DNA of 58,849 nt, taken from an uncultured Clostridium sp. Lineage in GTDB: Bacteria > Bacillota > Clostridia > Lachnospirales > Lachnospiraceae. Where the stretch lies: positions 1-58,849 of the forward strand of contig UPYT01000022.1 of assembly GCA_900538475.1 (NCBI GenBank), written 5' to 3'. The translations under genes and the position numbers were made by a program. How positions within the stretch are numbered: position 1 is the first letter of the stretch; every line of letters begins with the position of its first letter. Of the stretch, positions 23,892 to 32,132 are shown piece by piece. The notes below the pieces were generated by a model. The model searched no databases and was not told the DNA's origin. It saw nothing but the letters and a program-made list of their open reading frames with translations.

Positions 23892-24968
23892 ATGATCAGG
23901 TATCTGACAGAAGAGGAACGGGGATTGAGCCGCGATTTGTGGGAAGAGGCTTTTCCGGAGGATTCCCGTTCCTTTGATGATTATTATTTCAGTGAGAAAA
24001 TAAGAGAAAATAGAATTCTAGCTTTGTGTACAGATGAGGAAGGGGTCAGCGCTGCCTCGATTGAGTCAATGATTCAGCTGAATCCTTATGAGATTCAGGC
24101 GGGGTCCTGTATCTGGAGCGTTGACTATCTGGTGGGGGTGGCTACTCGGAAAAACAGGCGTCACAGAGGATATATGCGCCGGCTTCTTTTGCGAATGATG
24201 GAGGATATGCGCAGGGAAGGAATGCCCTTTTGCTTTCTGATGCCAGCGGCTGAGGCGATTTACCGGCCCTTTGGTTTTACTTATATTTTTGATCAGCCCA
24301 GATGGAGTCTGAAGGAGAACGGCCTGAATCGGAAAAATGCGGCAGAGCTGATAGGAGAGACTGCCAGGTGGATGAATCAGTGGCTGCAGGAGAGGTATCA
24401 GGTATTTTCTCTTCGGGATGAAAATTATGTCACTATGCTTCTGGAAGAGCTATCCAGCGAAAACGGTGTTTTAGAGGCTCTGTATCAGGATGGCAGAATG
24501 GCTGGTGTTCAGGGCATCTGGGGGCTGGAAAAAAGGGAACAGAGGCTCCTGTATGCGGAGGACGGACTTTTGAAACAGGAGGGAGAGCCAAGACCTGCGA
24601 TTATGGCGCGGATTATTTCTCCGGAAGAATTTGTAAAGGCTGTGGCCCGGAAACCGCCGAAGGCGGGGGAAGAGCAGGAGACTGAGATTTCCCTGTTTCT
24701 TGAGGATCCCCTGATTCCGGAAAATCAGGGGCTTTGGACATGGCATCTGACGCAGGACGGCTCCAGTCTGGAGAAAGTGGACCAAGAAAAAGCCCGGCAG
24801 TTCTTCTGTAGGGAGACGGCAGACGGGACACAGAAGCAGGGGCTTCTGCGGCTGACAATTACAGAGCTTACCAGCTGGCTGTTTGGCTATGAGCTGCCGA
24901 AGGCGGCAGAGCCCTGGGCTGAACTGGTACAGCCTCTTCAGGGGGTATTCCTGGACGAGGTTGTGTAG
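23892..24968 (+). CDS. GNAT-family N-acetyltransferase, Eis-like
   Basis: The N-terminal acetyl-CoA-binding domain shows YLVGVATRKNRRHRGYMRRL, a conserved R-R-x-G-x-x-x pyrophosphate loop, then MPAAEAIYRPFGFTYI, typical of Eis-type enzymes in which the region after the first GNAT domain binds CoA and substrate. At 358 residues it is slightly shorter than Eis proteins (around 400), and the C-terminal sterol-carrier-like domain appears reduced. The substrate is unknown. It starts immediately after the DUF2156 stop codon. Confidence 0.85.
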   Translation: MIRYLTEEERGLSRDLWEEAFPEDSRSFDDYYFSEKIRENRILALCTDEEGVSAASIESMIQLNPYEIQAGSCIWSVDYLVGVATRKNRRHRGYMRRLLLRMMEDMRREGMPFCFLMPAAEAIYRPFGFTYIFDQPRWSLKENGLNRKNAAELIGETARWMNQWLQERYQVFSLRDENYVTMLLEELSSENGVLEALYQDGRMAGVQGIWGLEKREQRLLYAEDGLLKQEGEPRPAIMARIISPEEFVKAVARKPPKAGEEQETEISLFLEDPLIPENQGLWTWHLTQDGSSLEKVDQEKARQFFCRETADGTQKQGLLRLTITELTSWLFGYELPKAAEPWAELVQPLQGVFLDEVV

Positions 24969-25047
24969 GAATGGGCAGCTGAGAAGGATGCGGGCTGCCA
25001 GAAGCGCAGGAGCGGTGTGAGAGACCTGCAGAAGGGGGATGAAGCAT

Positions 25048-25761
25048 ATGCAGGAATTGGAACAGTTAAAGCAGTGGATCAGGGAGAGTGACAATATTGT
25101 ATTTTTTGGCGGAGCCGGTGTATCGACAGAAAGCGGCATACCAGATTTTAGAAGTGTAGATGGTCTCTATAATCAGCAGTATGATTATCCGCCGGAGACG
25201 ATTATCAGTCACACCTTTTACAGGAGAAATCCCGAGGAATTTTACCGTTTTTACAAAAATAAAATGCTGTTTCCGAATGCAAAGCCCAATGCGGCTCATC
25301 TGGCTTTAGCCAGACTGGAGGAACAGGGAAAGCTGCGCGCGGTAATTACCCAGAATATTGACGGGCTTCATCAGGCGGCGGGAAGCAGAGAGGTTTTGGA
25401 ACTGCACGGTTCTGTACATAGAAATTACTGCACCAGATGCGGGGAATTTTACACGTTGGAGGATGTGATGGCTGCGGACGGTGTGCCCAGATGCTCCTGC
25501 GGAGGCATCATCAAGCCGGATGTGGTTCTGTATGAGGAGGGGCTGGATCAGAAAACTCTTCAGAAAGCGGTTATGTATATCCGTCAGGCAGAGGTTCTGA
25601 TCATTGGCGGAACGTCTCTGACCGTGTATCCGGCGGCAGGTCTGATTGACTATTATCAGGGAAACCGCCTGGTACTGATTAATAAGTCAGTAACGCCCAT
25701 GGACAGCAGAGCTGATTTGGTAATCAGTGGTAAAATCGGAGAAGTGCTGGGGCAGGTTTAG
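25048..25761 (+). CDS. cobB: NAD-dependent protein deacylase (sirtuin)
   Basis: This enzyme removes acyl groups from lysines using NAD. Motifs in order are GGAGVSTESGIPDFRS (NAD binding), TQNIDGLH, the catalytic His in LELHGSVH, four zinc Cys (YCTRCG and PRCSCGG) and GTSLTVYPAAGL. The length of 237 residues is normal. ATG 25048 lies 9 bases after GGGGG; ATG 25039 is directly against that site and is less likely. The acetyltransferase gene upstream hints at a shared theme of protein acetylation, but that is only suggestive. Confidence 0.93.
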   Translation: MQELEQLKQWIRESDNIVFFGGAGVSTESGIPDFRSVDGLYNQQYDYPPETIISHTFYRRNPEEFYRFYKNKMLFPNAKPNAAHLALARLEEQGKLRAVITQNIDGLHQAAGSREVLELHGSVHRNYCTRCGEFYTLEDVMAADGVPRCSCGGIIKPDVVLYEEGLDQKTLQKAVMYIRQAEVLIIGGTSLTVYPAAGLIDYYQGNRLVLINKSVTPMDSRADLVISGKIGEVLGQV

Positions 25762-25877
25762 GAAACTGGCGGCAGAATTGGGGCGTGCCGTAACAGGTTT
25801 AGAAATCGACGGCAGCTTTGATTGGGGGACATTCTAAGAAATACATCATAAGCAGACAGGAAAGGAAATGGATTATT

Positions 25878-26888
25878 ATGTATCAGGCAGATGAAACGCG
25901 ATACGATAAAATGGAGTACAGACGATGTGGAAGAAGTGGAATTCTGCTTCCGCTGATTTCACTGGGACTGTGGCAGAATTTTGGATTGGAAAAGCCCCTG
26001 GAGGAGCAGAAAAAAATAATTTTCCGGGCGTTTGATCTGGGAATTACTCATTTTGATTTGGCTAATAATTATGGAATGCCGGCCAGAGGACTGGCAGAGG
26101 AAAACTTTGGAAAAATCCTGCATGAGGATATGGTCGAGTATCGGGAGCAGATGATGATTTCTACAAAGGCAGGCTATGATTTCTGGCCAGGTCCCTATGG
26201 AAACTGGGGATCCCGCAAGTATCTGATGTCCAGTCTGGATGCAAGCCTGAAACGGATGAAGCTGGATTATGTGGATATTTTTTATCATCATCGTCCGGAT
26301 CCGGAGACGCCTCTGGAGGAAACTATGGGGGCTCTGGCCGATATGGTACGGCAGGGAAAGGCTCTTTATGTGGGAATTTCCAATTACAAGGCAGAGGAAG
26401 CGGCGGCAGCCATTGATATGTTAAAAGAAATGGGAGTTCCCTGTCTGATTCATCAGCCTCGCTACAATATGTTTGAGCGCTGGACTGAGGACGGGCTTCT
26501 TGGTGTGCTGGATGAGAAGGGCGTGGGCTGTATCGCCTACAGTCCGCTGGCTCAGGGCTCTCTGACGGATAAGTATTTAAAGGGTGTTCCAGAAGGGTCC
26601 CGGGCAGCCCGCAAGGGAACCACAGTGGAGGGACGCTATCTGTCAGAAGAGCGTCTTGAAAAGGTTCGTCTTTTAAATGAGATTGCAGCTGGACGGGGTC
26701 AGACTCTGGCACAGATGGCACTGGCCTGGGTTTTGCGGCGGCCTGAGGTGACCAGCGTTCTGGTAGGAGCCAGCAGCGCCGGCCAGCTGGAGGATAATGT
26801 GGCAGCGCTGAACCGTCTGGAATTTACCGAGCAGGAGCTGAGAAGGATTGATGAGATTCTGGGAGAGGATCCGGGTCTGCTGTCATAG
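25878..26888 (+). CDS. Aldo/keto reductase
   Basis: This 336-residue NADPH-dependent reductase has a TIM barrel of the YghZ type (glyceraldehyde-3-phosphate reductase group). Visible motifs are FDLANNYGMPARGLAEENFG with the catalytic Asp and Tyr, KAGYDFWPGPYG with the catalytic Lys, DIFYHHRPDPETPLEETM with the catalytic His, and the C-terminal cofactor loop VLVGASSAGQLEDNV. ATG 25878 has AGGAAA about ten bases upstream; a TTG at 25818 adds 20 residues without support. Sugar-aldehyde detoxification is the likely role. Confidence 0.92.
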   Translation: MYQADETRYDKMEYRRCGRSGILLPLISLGLWQNFGLEKPLEEQKKIIFRAFDLGITHFDLANNYGMPARGLAEENFGKILHEDMVEYREQMMISTKAGYDFWPGPYGNWGSRKYLMSSLDASLKRMKLDYVDIFYHHRPDPETPLEETMGALADMVRQGKALYVGISNYKAEEAAAAIDMLKEMGVPCLIHQPRYNMFERWTEDGLLGVLDEKGVGCIAYSPLAQGSLTDKYLKGVPEGSRAARKGTTVEGRYLSEERLEKVRLLNEIAAGRGQTLAQMALAWVLRRPEVTSVLVGASSAGQLEDNVAALNRLEFTEQELRRIDEILGEDPGLLS

Positions 26889-26908
26889 GCGACAAAGGGG
26901 AGAAAGCA

Positions 26909-27118
26909 ATGGAAAAAAAGTGGGATTATAAGGTCGGAGATATTGTTAAATTGAAGAAGCCCCATCCTTGCGGGAGTCAGGAATGGGAAATTCTCCGGGT
27001 AGGCGCTGATTTCCGGCTGAAATGCGAAGGCTGCGGTCATCAGGTGATGGCGGAGAGGAAAATGGTGGAAAAAAACACGAGAGGACTGCGAAAGCCGGAA
27101 AAACCTGAAAAAACCTGA
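26909..27118 (+). CDS. DUF951 small protein
   Basis: This 69-residue protein reads VGDIVKLKKPHPCGSQEWEI and GADFRLKCEGCGHQVM, which matches the DUF951 family of Firmicutes. Three cysteines (PCG, CEGC) could bind zinc. The family is often encoded next to rpsF, as here, and a nucleic-acid or ribosome link is sometimes guessed from that. It lies 20 bp after the aldo-keto reductase gene and just before the rpsF promoter. Confidence 0.88.
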   Translation: MEKKWDYKVGDIVKLKKPHPCGSQEWEILRVGADFRLKCEGCGHQVMAERKMVEKNTRGLRKPEKPEKT

Positions 27119-27138
27119 GAAAATGGGGAAAATAGTGC

Positions 27139-27167
27139 TTGCATTTATCTGCAGTTTCTGTTAAAAT
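27139..27167 (+). promoter_or_regulatory. Promoter of the rpsF operon
   Basis: TTGCAT (27139-27144), a 17-bp spacer and TAAAAT (27162-27167). The leader to the start codon is about 65 bases. In it CTTGA and TCAAG can pair (27196-27213), enclosed by CCTTG and CAAGG next to the binding site, a possible feedback structure for S6 or S18. Confidence 0.7.
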
Positions 27168-27240
27168 AGTAATCCGTGACACAATAATCCTTGCTCTTGA
27201 AACTGAAGTCAAGGGCCAGAGACCACAAGGAGGTAAAGCA

Positions 27241-27534
27241 ATGAACAAATACGAATTAGCAGTTGTTCTGAGCGCAAAACTCGAAGACGAAGAGAGAGCT
27301 GCAGCACTGGAGAAGGTACAGGGTTATATCACCCGCTTCGGTGGCACTGTAACCAACGTGGATGACTGGGGTAAGAAGAGACTTGCTTACGAGATCCAGA
27401 AGATGAAAGAAGCTTTCTATTACTTCATCAAGTTCGAGGCTGAGAATTCCGATTGCTCTAACGAAGTGGAAGCACACGTTCGTATCATGGAGCCGGTTAT
27501 CAGATATCTTTGCGTTAAGCAGGACGAGCAGTAA
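27241..27534 (+). CDS. rpsF: 30S ribosomal protein S6
   Basis: The 97-residue protein begins MNKYELAVVLSAKLEDEER and has the S6 core WGKKRLAYEIQKMKEAFYYF. S6 binds the central domain of 16S rRNA together with S18, encoded downstream. ATG 27241 follows AGGAGG by about 7 bases. The order rpsF-ssb-rpsR is the classic Firmicute arrangement and links ribosome assembly to single-strand binding protein supply. Confidence 0.98.
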   Translation: MNKYELAVVLSAKLEDEERAAALEKVQGYITRFGGTVTNVDDWGKKRLAYEIQKMKEAFYYFIKFEAENSDCSNEVEAHVRIMEPVIRYLCVKQDEQ

Positions 27535-27576
27535 TAGATCAATACTGACGACCAGTAAAAAAGGAAGAGTGATGGT

Positions 27577-28041
27577 ATGAATAGAGTAATTCTTATGGGC
27601 AGACTGACCAGAGACCCGGAAGTGAGATATTCCCAGGGTGAGCGTTCCATGGCGATTGCAAGATATACGCTTGCAGTAGACAGAAGAGGCCGCAGAAATC
27701 AGGATGGAAATGAGCAGACCGCAGACTTTATCAACATTGTCGCATTTGACAGAGCTGGTGAGTTTGCAGAGAAGTATTTCCGTCAGGGTATGCGTGTTCT
27801 GGTGTCTGGACGTATTCAGACTGGCAGTTATACCAACAAAGAAGGTCAGCGAGTTTATACCACAGACATCATCGTGGATGATCAGGAGTTTGCAGACAGC
27901 AAGGGCGCAGCAGGCAATGCAGGCGACAACGGTGGATACGGCTATCAGCCCACATCCAGACCGGCTCCGTCCAGCGCAATCGGCGATGGATTTATGAACA
28001 TTCCGGATGGTGTGGAAGATGAAGGTTTGCCTTTCAACTAA
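27577..28041 (+). CDS. ssb: Single-stranded DNA-binding protein
   Basis: This OB-fold protein begins MNRVILMGRLTRDPEVRYS and contains FINIVAFDRAGEFAEKYF and GRIQTGSYTNKEGQRVYTTD. It ends in an acidic tip (DGVEDEGLPFN), the docking site for replication and repair partners. 154 residues is normal. It tetramerises on single-stranded DNA at forks and in repair. It is the middle gene of the rpsF operon, 42 bp after rpsF. Confidence 0.98.
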   Translation: MNRVILMGRLTRDPEVRYSQGERSMAIARYTLAVDRRGRRNQDGNEQTADFINIVAFDRAGEFAEKYFRQGMRVLVSGRIQTGSYTNKEGQRVYTTDIIVDDQEFADSKGAAGNAGDNGGYGYQPTSRPAPSSAIGDGFMNIPDGVEDEGLPFN

Positions 28042-28098
28042 GGACTCAGACGTCCTGGTCTGGAAGACACGGATTATTTGGAGAAGGAGGCAGTACCA

Positions 28099-28365
28099 AT
28101 GGCATTCAATAAGACTGATAAAGCAGATGGCGCCAAAGTAAGAAGAGGCGGCATTCGCAGAAGAAAAAAAGTTTGTGTATTCTGCGGTGATAAGAATGGT
28201 GTAATTGATTACAAGGACACTAACAAGCTGAAAAGATATGTTTCTGAGAGAGGTAAAATTCTTCCGAGAAGAATTACCGGAAACTGTGCAAAGCACCAGA
28301 GAGCTCTGACTGTTGCTATCAAGAGAGCACGTCACATCGCTCTGATGCCGTACACCTGCGAATAA
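28099..28365 (+). CDS. rpsR: 30S ribosomal protein S18
   Basis: The 88-residue protein has the S18 sequence [16 protein letters not shown] with a CxxC pair and [20 protein letters not shown]. It forms a heterodimer with S6 on 16S rRNA. ATG 28099 is preceded by AAGGAGG. The CxxC pair marks a zinc-binding type of S18 rather than the cysteine-free form. A terminator follows. Confidence 0.98.
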   Translation: MAFNKTDKADGAKVRRGGIRRRKKVCVFCGDKNGVIDYKDTNKLKRYVSERGKILPRRITGNCAKHQRALTVAIKRARHIALMPYTCE

Positions 28366-28375
28366 GAATTATAAG

Positions 28376-28409
28376 GACTCTGTGCCAGAAATGGTACAGG
28401 GTCTTTTTT
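28376..28409 (+). terminator. Terminator of the rpsF operon
   Basis: GACTCTGTGCCA pairs with TGGTACAGGGTC around a GAAA loop, followed by six Ts. Confidence 0.9.
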
Positions 28410-28530
28410 CTTTTATTCTTCTAGTTGTGTTCCGGCAGGAATCTTGCTACAATAGAAACAGAGAATTATCTGAAAAAACAAGAAGATTTTTAGAAAAGGG
28501 ATGGCATAAAATACAAAGGAGGGACTGTCT

Positions 28531-29622
28531 ATGCCACAGACGGGGGAGCAGTGTCTGGCGTTTCTGGAAAAGGCCAGAGAAGCAGTTTCAGAATTATCGG
28601 TAGCAGAGGACAGTGAACGGCAGATGGAGCAGGACTGTCAGCGGCTGGAACGGGAGATTGAGGCAGAACAAAAGCAGATGGCGGATGCTGTTCAGGCAAC
28701 GGTGAAAAAGCGCAGACAGGAGATCAGTGCCAGCTACGATGCGGAGATTAATAAGGCTCAGGATTTACTGAAAAAGGCAAGGGTAAAACGGGAAAAAGCA
28801 AAAAGCCAGGGAGTGAAGGAACGGATAGCAGATGAAACTTCAGAGCTTCATGCGTATAATAAGGAACTGCGGGAACGAATGAAATCCAGTTTTCGCCGGG
28901 GACATGTACCAAGCTTTTGCCGCACCAGAATTTATTACAGTCTGTATTTTCCGCGATGGGCAAAAGAATTTTTGATTCTGCTGTTGTTTATGACAGTTTT
29001 ATTTGTGGGACTGCCCTGGGGGATTTATCTGATGCTTCCTCAGCAGAAGGTTTTATATTTAGTGGGAATTTATGCTGGGATATTGCTGATACCAGGTGGG
29101 CTTTATATGACCATCGGCAATCATACAAAGCTGCAGTATATGGAGATTCTGCGGGAGGGCCGTCAGATCTTGGATCAGATTCATGCCAATGACAGGAAGA
29201 TTCAGGTGATTACATCAACAATCCGCAAGGATCGCAATGAGGCAATTTACAATTTGGAAAAATTTGATGACGAGATTGCCCGCCTTCAGCAGGAGTTAAA
29301 TGAGGTATCTGCCAGAAAGAAGGATGCTCTTCATACCTTTGAGACGGTTACAAAAAATATTCTTCAGGATGAAATCGAGCATACTTACCAGGAAAAGCTA
29401 AATGGGCTGAAAGATCAGTTTGAAGATGTACAGAGTCAGCTTCGGGATACGTCAGTTCGGGTAAAAGAGGGACGCCTGAAGATTGCAGAGGAGTATGGAA
29501 GCCATCTGGGCCGGGAGTTTTTGGATCCATTTAAAATCAGTGATTTGTCAGAGCTTGTCCGTCAGGGACGGGCATCCAGTGTGAGTGAGGCGATTGAGGT
29601 TTATAAAAACAGCGACAGCTGA
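28531..29622 (+). CDS. Coiled-coil membrane protein of unknown function
   Basis: I recognise no named family. The 363-residue protein has a long N-terminal coiled coil (residues about 15-120, rich in Glu, Lys and Arg). Two membrane segments follow at about 145-170 (FLILLLFMTVLFVGLPWG) and 175-198 (VLYLVGIYAGILLIPGG). A second coiled coil spans about 215-310, and a short soluble tail ends it. The topology suggests both coils lie on the same side of the membrane. A strong AAAGGAGG precedes the start. It stands alone between two terminators. Confidence 0.78.
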   Translation: MPQTGEQCLAFLEKAREAVSELSVAEDSERQMEQDCQRLEREIEAEQKQMADAVQATVKKRRQEISASYDAEINKAQDLLKKARVKREKAKSQGVKERIADETSELHAYNKELRERMKSSFRRGHVPSFCRTRIYYSLYFPRWAKEFLILLLFMTVLFVGLPWGIYLMLPQQKVLYLVGIYAGILLIPGGLYMTIGNHTKLQYMEILREGRQILDQIHANDRKIQVITSTIRKDRNEAIYNLEKFDDEIARLQQELNEVSARKKDALHTFETVTKNILQDEIEHTYQEKLNGLKDQFEDVQSQLRDTSVRVKEGRLKIAEEYGSHLGREFLDPFKISDLSELVRQGRASSVSEAIEVYKNSDS

Positions 29623-29862
29623 AACGCTGTTAGAGTAAAAAAGATCTTTTTTGCAGCCTTGAAAAAGGCGAGGGCCGGAAATGACAGCGGCAGTGCAGAA
29701 AGGATCTTTTTGTTTTGCATAAAAAAAGCATTGTTTGAATAAATATAAAAAATTTATGGTTGATAGAACTGTGATTAAAAAAATTAAAGAAAAAATATAT
29801 ACAAAAATTTAAAAAGAAAATTGTAAAAATTGGAGAAAATAGGAATAGAAATAAGATTTTCA
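29623..29862. other. AT-rich intergenic stretch
   Basis: No gene is visible. A palindromic A6-GATC-T6 at 29637-29652 and a related GGATCTTTTT near 29701 may terminate the preceding gene. The rest is poly-A/T rich DNA leading to the pectinase promoter. Confidence 0.5.
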
Positions 29863-29878
29863 TTGCATTATTTTGCAA
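29863..29878. promoter_or_regulatory. Second, degenerate LacI-type operator
   Basis: TTGCATTATTTTGCAA has the same outer half-sites (TTGCA...TGCAA) and the same 16-bp length as the operator at 29908, but a non-palindromic centre. It covers the -35 and lies 45 bp centre-to-centre from the other site. Confidence 0.5.
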
Positions 29879-29891
29879 AAAGAGTTATAAG
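29863..29891 (+). promoter_or_regulatory. Promoter of the pectate-lyase-like operon
   Basis: TTGCAT (29863-29868), a 17-bp spacer and TATAAG (29886-29891). The expected start, near 29898, lies just before the perfect palindrome at 29908. Confidence 0.7.
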
Positions 29892-29907
29892 TAAGCTGTC
29901 ATTAAGG

Positions 29908-29923
29908 TTGCAAACGTTTGCAA
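29908..29923. promoter_or_regulatory. LacI-family-type operator
   Basis: TTGCAAACGTTTGCAA is a perfect 16-bp palindrome with the central CG typical of LacI/GalR-family sites such as those of maltose regulators. It sits just past the expected transcription start, where a bound repressor blocks elongation. No LacI-family gene is in the window. Confidence 0.75.
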
Positions 29924-30049
29924 GAAAATAACGAATTAATATACCAGATAAGGAGCTGCAGATCTGAAGCTGGTAAGCCGTAACTGTGGGGGGGAATTTG
30001 CCAAAAAGCATCCCTTATGGAAAATATGACAGTAAGAGAGGGACACCAA

Positions 30050-32107
30050 GTGAAAAAAGGAAAAAAAGCAATATTAGCATTATTACTTACGGGAAGTGTG
30101 CTGGCTGGAGGAGTTGGAACGATGACCATTTTGGCGGAAAATGGAAAGGATACGCCGCCGGCTATGGGAGAGTCAGTTCCCCTTCGAAATTTGGTTATTA
30201 AATTTCTTGCAATTCCAGAACTGGAGCCAAATCGATATACTAAGAGTGGAAGCGGAAAATTTGCGCCTGAGGAAATGGAAAAGGGACTTCTGATTGGTGC
30301 AGAAATGAAATATGGTCCAGGAAATCCAGAGGGAATGATGGCGCCGCTGAAACATTCTCTGGCAGATATTGCGGCAGACCTGACCTTTGACACTGGCACA
30401 GGAGAGATTGTAATTAAATACAACGATCTGGTGCTTACCATGAGCGAAGGCGGCAGTGAGGCTGTATTGGAGAAAAATGGAGAAAAAGAAACTCTGACAA
30501 TTCCAGAGGGATTGGAACCCTACTTTGTGGAGATAGAGGGTGAAACGACTCCAGAGGGAGATCCTTATATGGTTTGTTATCTGCCAGTTAAGTTTACAGC
30601 AGAGGCGTTGGGCGCAAATGTAAGCTGGGATGACGATATGCACCGTCTGATCATGGCTTTTGCGCTTTATTATACAGATTCAGCAGTTGAGCCTGTGATT
30701 AATGAAAAGTCAGAGTATACCACGAAAAAAATGGAGAAGGACAGTTATTCTTATGATAAGCTGAGCAAGATTGCCTCCAGTTCGAATGCAACACCTGCAA
30801 GCACTTCGAAGACGAAGGCAAAGGACGATCTGATTCAGGCAGCAGTGTCAGTGGTAAATGAAAAATATCAGAATGATGATGGCGGATGGGGAAAAACCAA
30901 TAAGGATTATGATTTGCTGAGCGACAGTTTTGCAGAGCTGTACGGACATGCCTATTCCACCTTTGACAATGGAGCGACCGGAGGCCATATTAAATTCCTA
31001 GCCCGTCTCCTTCGCGTGGCAAGGGAAAATCCGGAATCCTTTGCTGCTTATGAGGATGAACTGGCAGTAATCGAAAAAGGTTTCTGGAAAGCAGTCAATT
31101 ATATGATTGAAGCACAGACTGATGAGGGCGGATGGCCTCAGTATTATCCTTACGGTGTGGGCTATTTTAAAAAGATTACATACAATGATAATGCAATGAC
31201 TACGATTATGAACCTGATTTATGCCATGACACATGAACAGGGCCTGATGGATTCTGAATTGTGTAAGGATTTTGCATGGGTTCGGGAAGAAATGGCAGAT
31301 GGCGACAGCAATCCTTATGTAGAGGAATACGGAATTGAGCCAGAAGAAATTCAGAATATGTGGGACAAGGCTCTGGAATTTACGCTGAACAGCCAGATTG
31401 AGGTTGACGGACAGTTGACCGGCTGGGGACAGCAGTACGATCCAGAGACGAATGAACCGGCGCAGGGCAGAGGCTTTGAGCTTCCATCTATCAGTACATC
31501 TGAAAGTGATGGAATTATGAAGGTCTTAACGAACATTGTAGAGCCAGATGAGCGGGTAGTGAATGCAGTAGAAAGCTATGTGCATTGGACAAGTCAGATT
31601 GGAGTAGAGGGCTTTAAGTCAGTTAATGTCAGTGACAGGACTCGTGAACTGGGAAAAGACAGACGTTATGTATATACAGGAACCAGTGATAAGAGCTATG
31701 GACGTTTCTATGGACTCGATACAACTGGGGATTATTATGAAAGTCTTCAGGATAAGGGGCTGGATGGTTTTTATGCTATTTATGCAGGCCGCGACGGAGT
31801 TGCAAAACTGGATCACAACGTAGGAGGTCATGAGCGCCGTAGCGGATACAGCTTTATTCAGACGGGAATTCAGGATAAAGCAGAAAAGAGATACAAGCAG
31901 TGGCAGGATGCGCTGGAAAATTATACAGAAATTCCGGCAGAGGAACTGAAGAAAGAGGAGATCCTGGAGGAAGAGCTGGCATCTCCGTCTGATGCAGAAT
32001 GGGTTGAGGACATTCTGGATGAAGATTCTATTCCGGAAAGCAGTACAGATGAGAACATAGAAAAACCGGAGCTTGCGACACCATCGTGCGCAGCCGAGAG
32101 ACAGTAA
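30050..32107 (+). CDS. Secreted pectate-lyase family 10-like protein
   Basis: This should cleave polygalacturonate by beta-elimination outside the cell. The signal peptide is KKAILALLLTGSVLAGGVG. Residues about 170-205 (CYLPVKFTAEALGANVSW) resemble a copper-amine-oxidase-like stalk domain. The PL10-like catalytic region is about 275-600, with GGWPQYYPYG near 360, YNDNAMTTIMNL near 378, and GWGQQYDPETN then GRGFELPSISTSESDGIM at 457-489. GTG 30050 follows GAGAGGGA by 7 bases; ATG 30017 has no good site. The acidic tail (about 85 residues) is of unknown use. It carries no wall anchor, so it is likely released. The gene heads a two-gene operon. Confidence 0.82.
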   Translation: MKKGKKAILALLLTGSVLAGGVGTMTILAENGKDTPPAMGESVPLRNLVIKFLAIPELEPNRYTKSGSGKFAPEEMEKGLLIGAEMKYGPGNPEGMMAPLKHSLADIAADLTFDTGTGEIVIKYNDLVLTMSEGGSEAVLEKNGEKETLTIPEGLEPYFVEIEGETTPEGDPYMVCYLPVKFTAEALGANVSWDDDMHRLIMAFALYYTDSAVEPVINEKSEYTTKKMEKDSYSYDKLSKIASSSNATPASTSKTKAKDDLIQAAVSVVNEKYQNDDGGWGKTNKDYDLLSDSFAELYGHAYSTFDNGATGGHIKFLARLLRVARENPESFAAYEDELAVIEKGFWKAVNYMIEAQTDEGGWPQYYPYGVGYFKKITYNDNAMTTIMNLIYAMTHEQGLMDSELCKDFAWVREEMADGDSNPYVEEYGIEPEEIQNMWDKALEFTLNSQIEVDGQLTGWGQQYDPETNEPAQGRGFELPSISTSESDGIMKVLTNIVEPDERVVNAVESYVHWTSQIGVEGFKSVNVSDRTRELGKDRRYVYTGTSDKSYGRFYGLDTTGDYYESLQDKGLDGFYAIYAGRDGVAKLDHNVGGHERRSGYSFIQTGIQDKAEKRYKQWQDALENYTEIPAEELKKEEILEEELASPSDAEWVEDILDEDSIPESSTDENIEKPELATPSCAAERQ

Positions 32108-32132
32108 AGGCAGACAACAGGAGGAAAGCATG

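Noticed and set aside
27256..28335. A 359-codon minus-strand frame
   Set aside because: It is the complement of rpsF, ssb and rpsR. The biased codon use of highly expressed genes leaves the opposite strand open.
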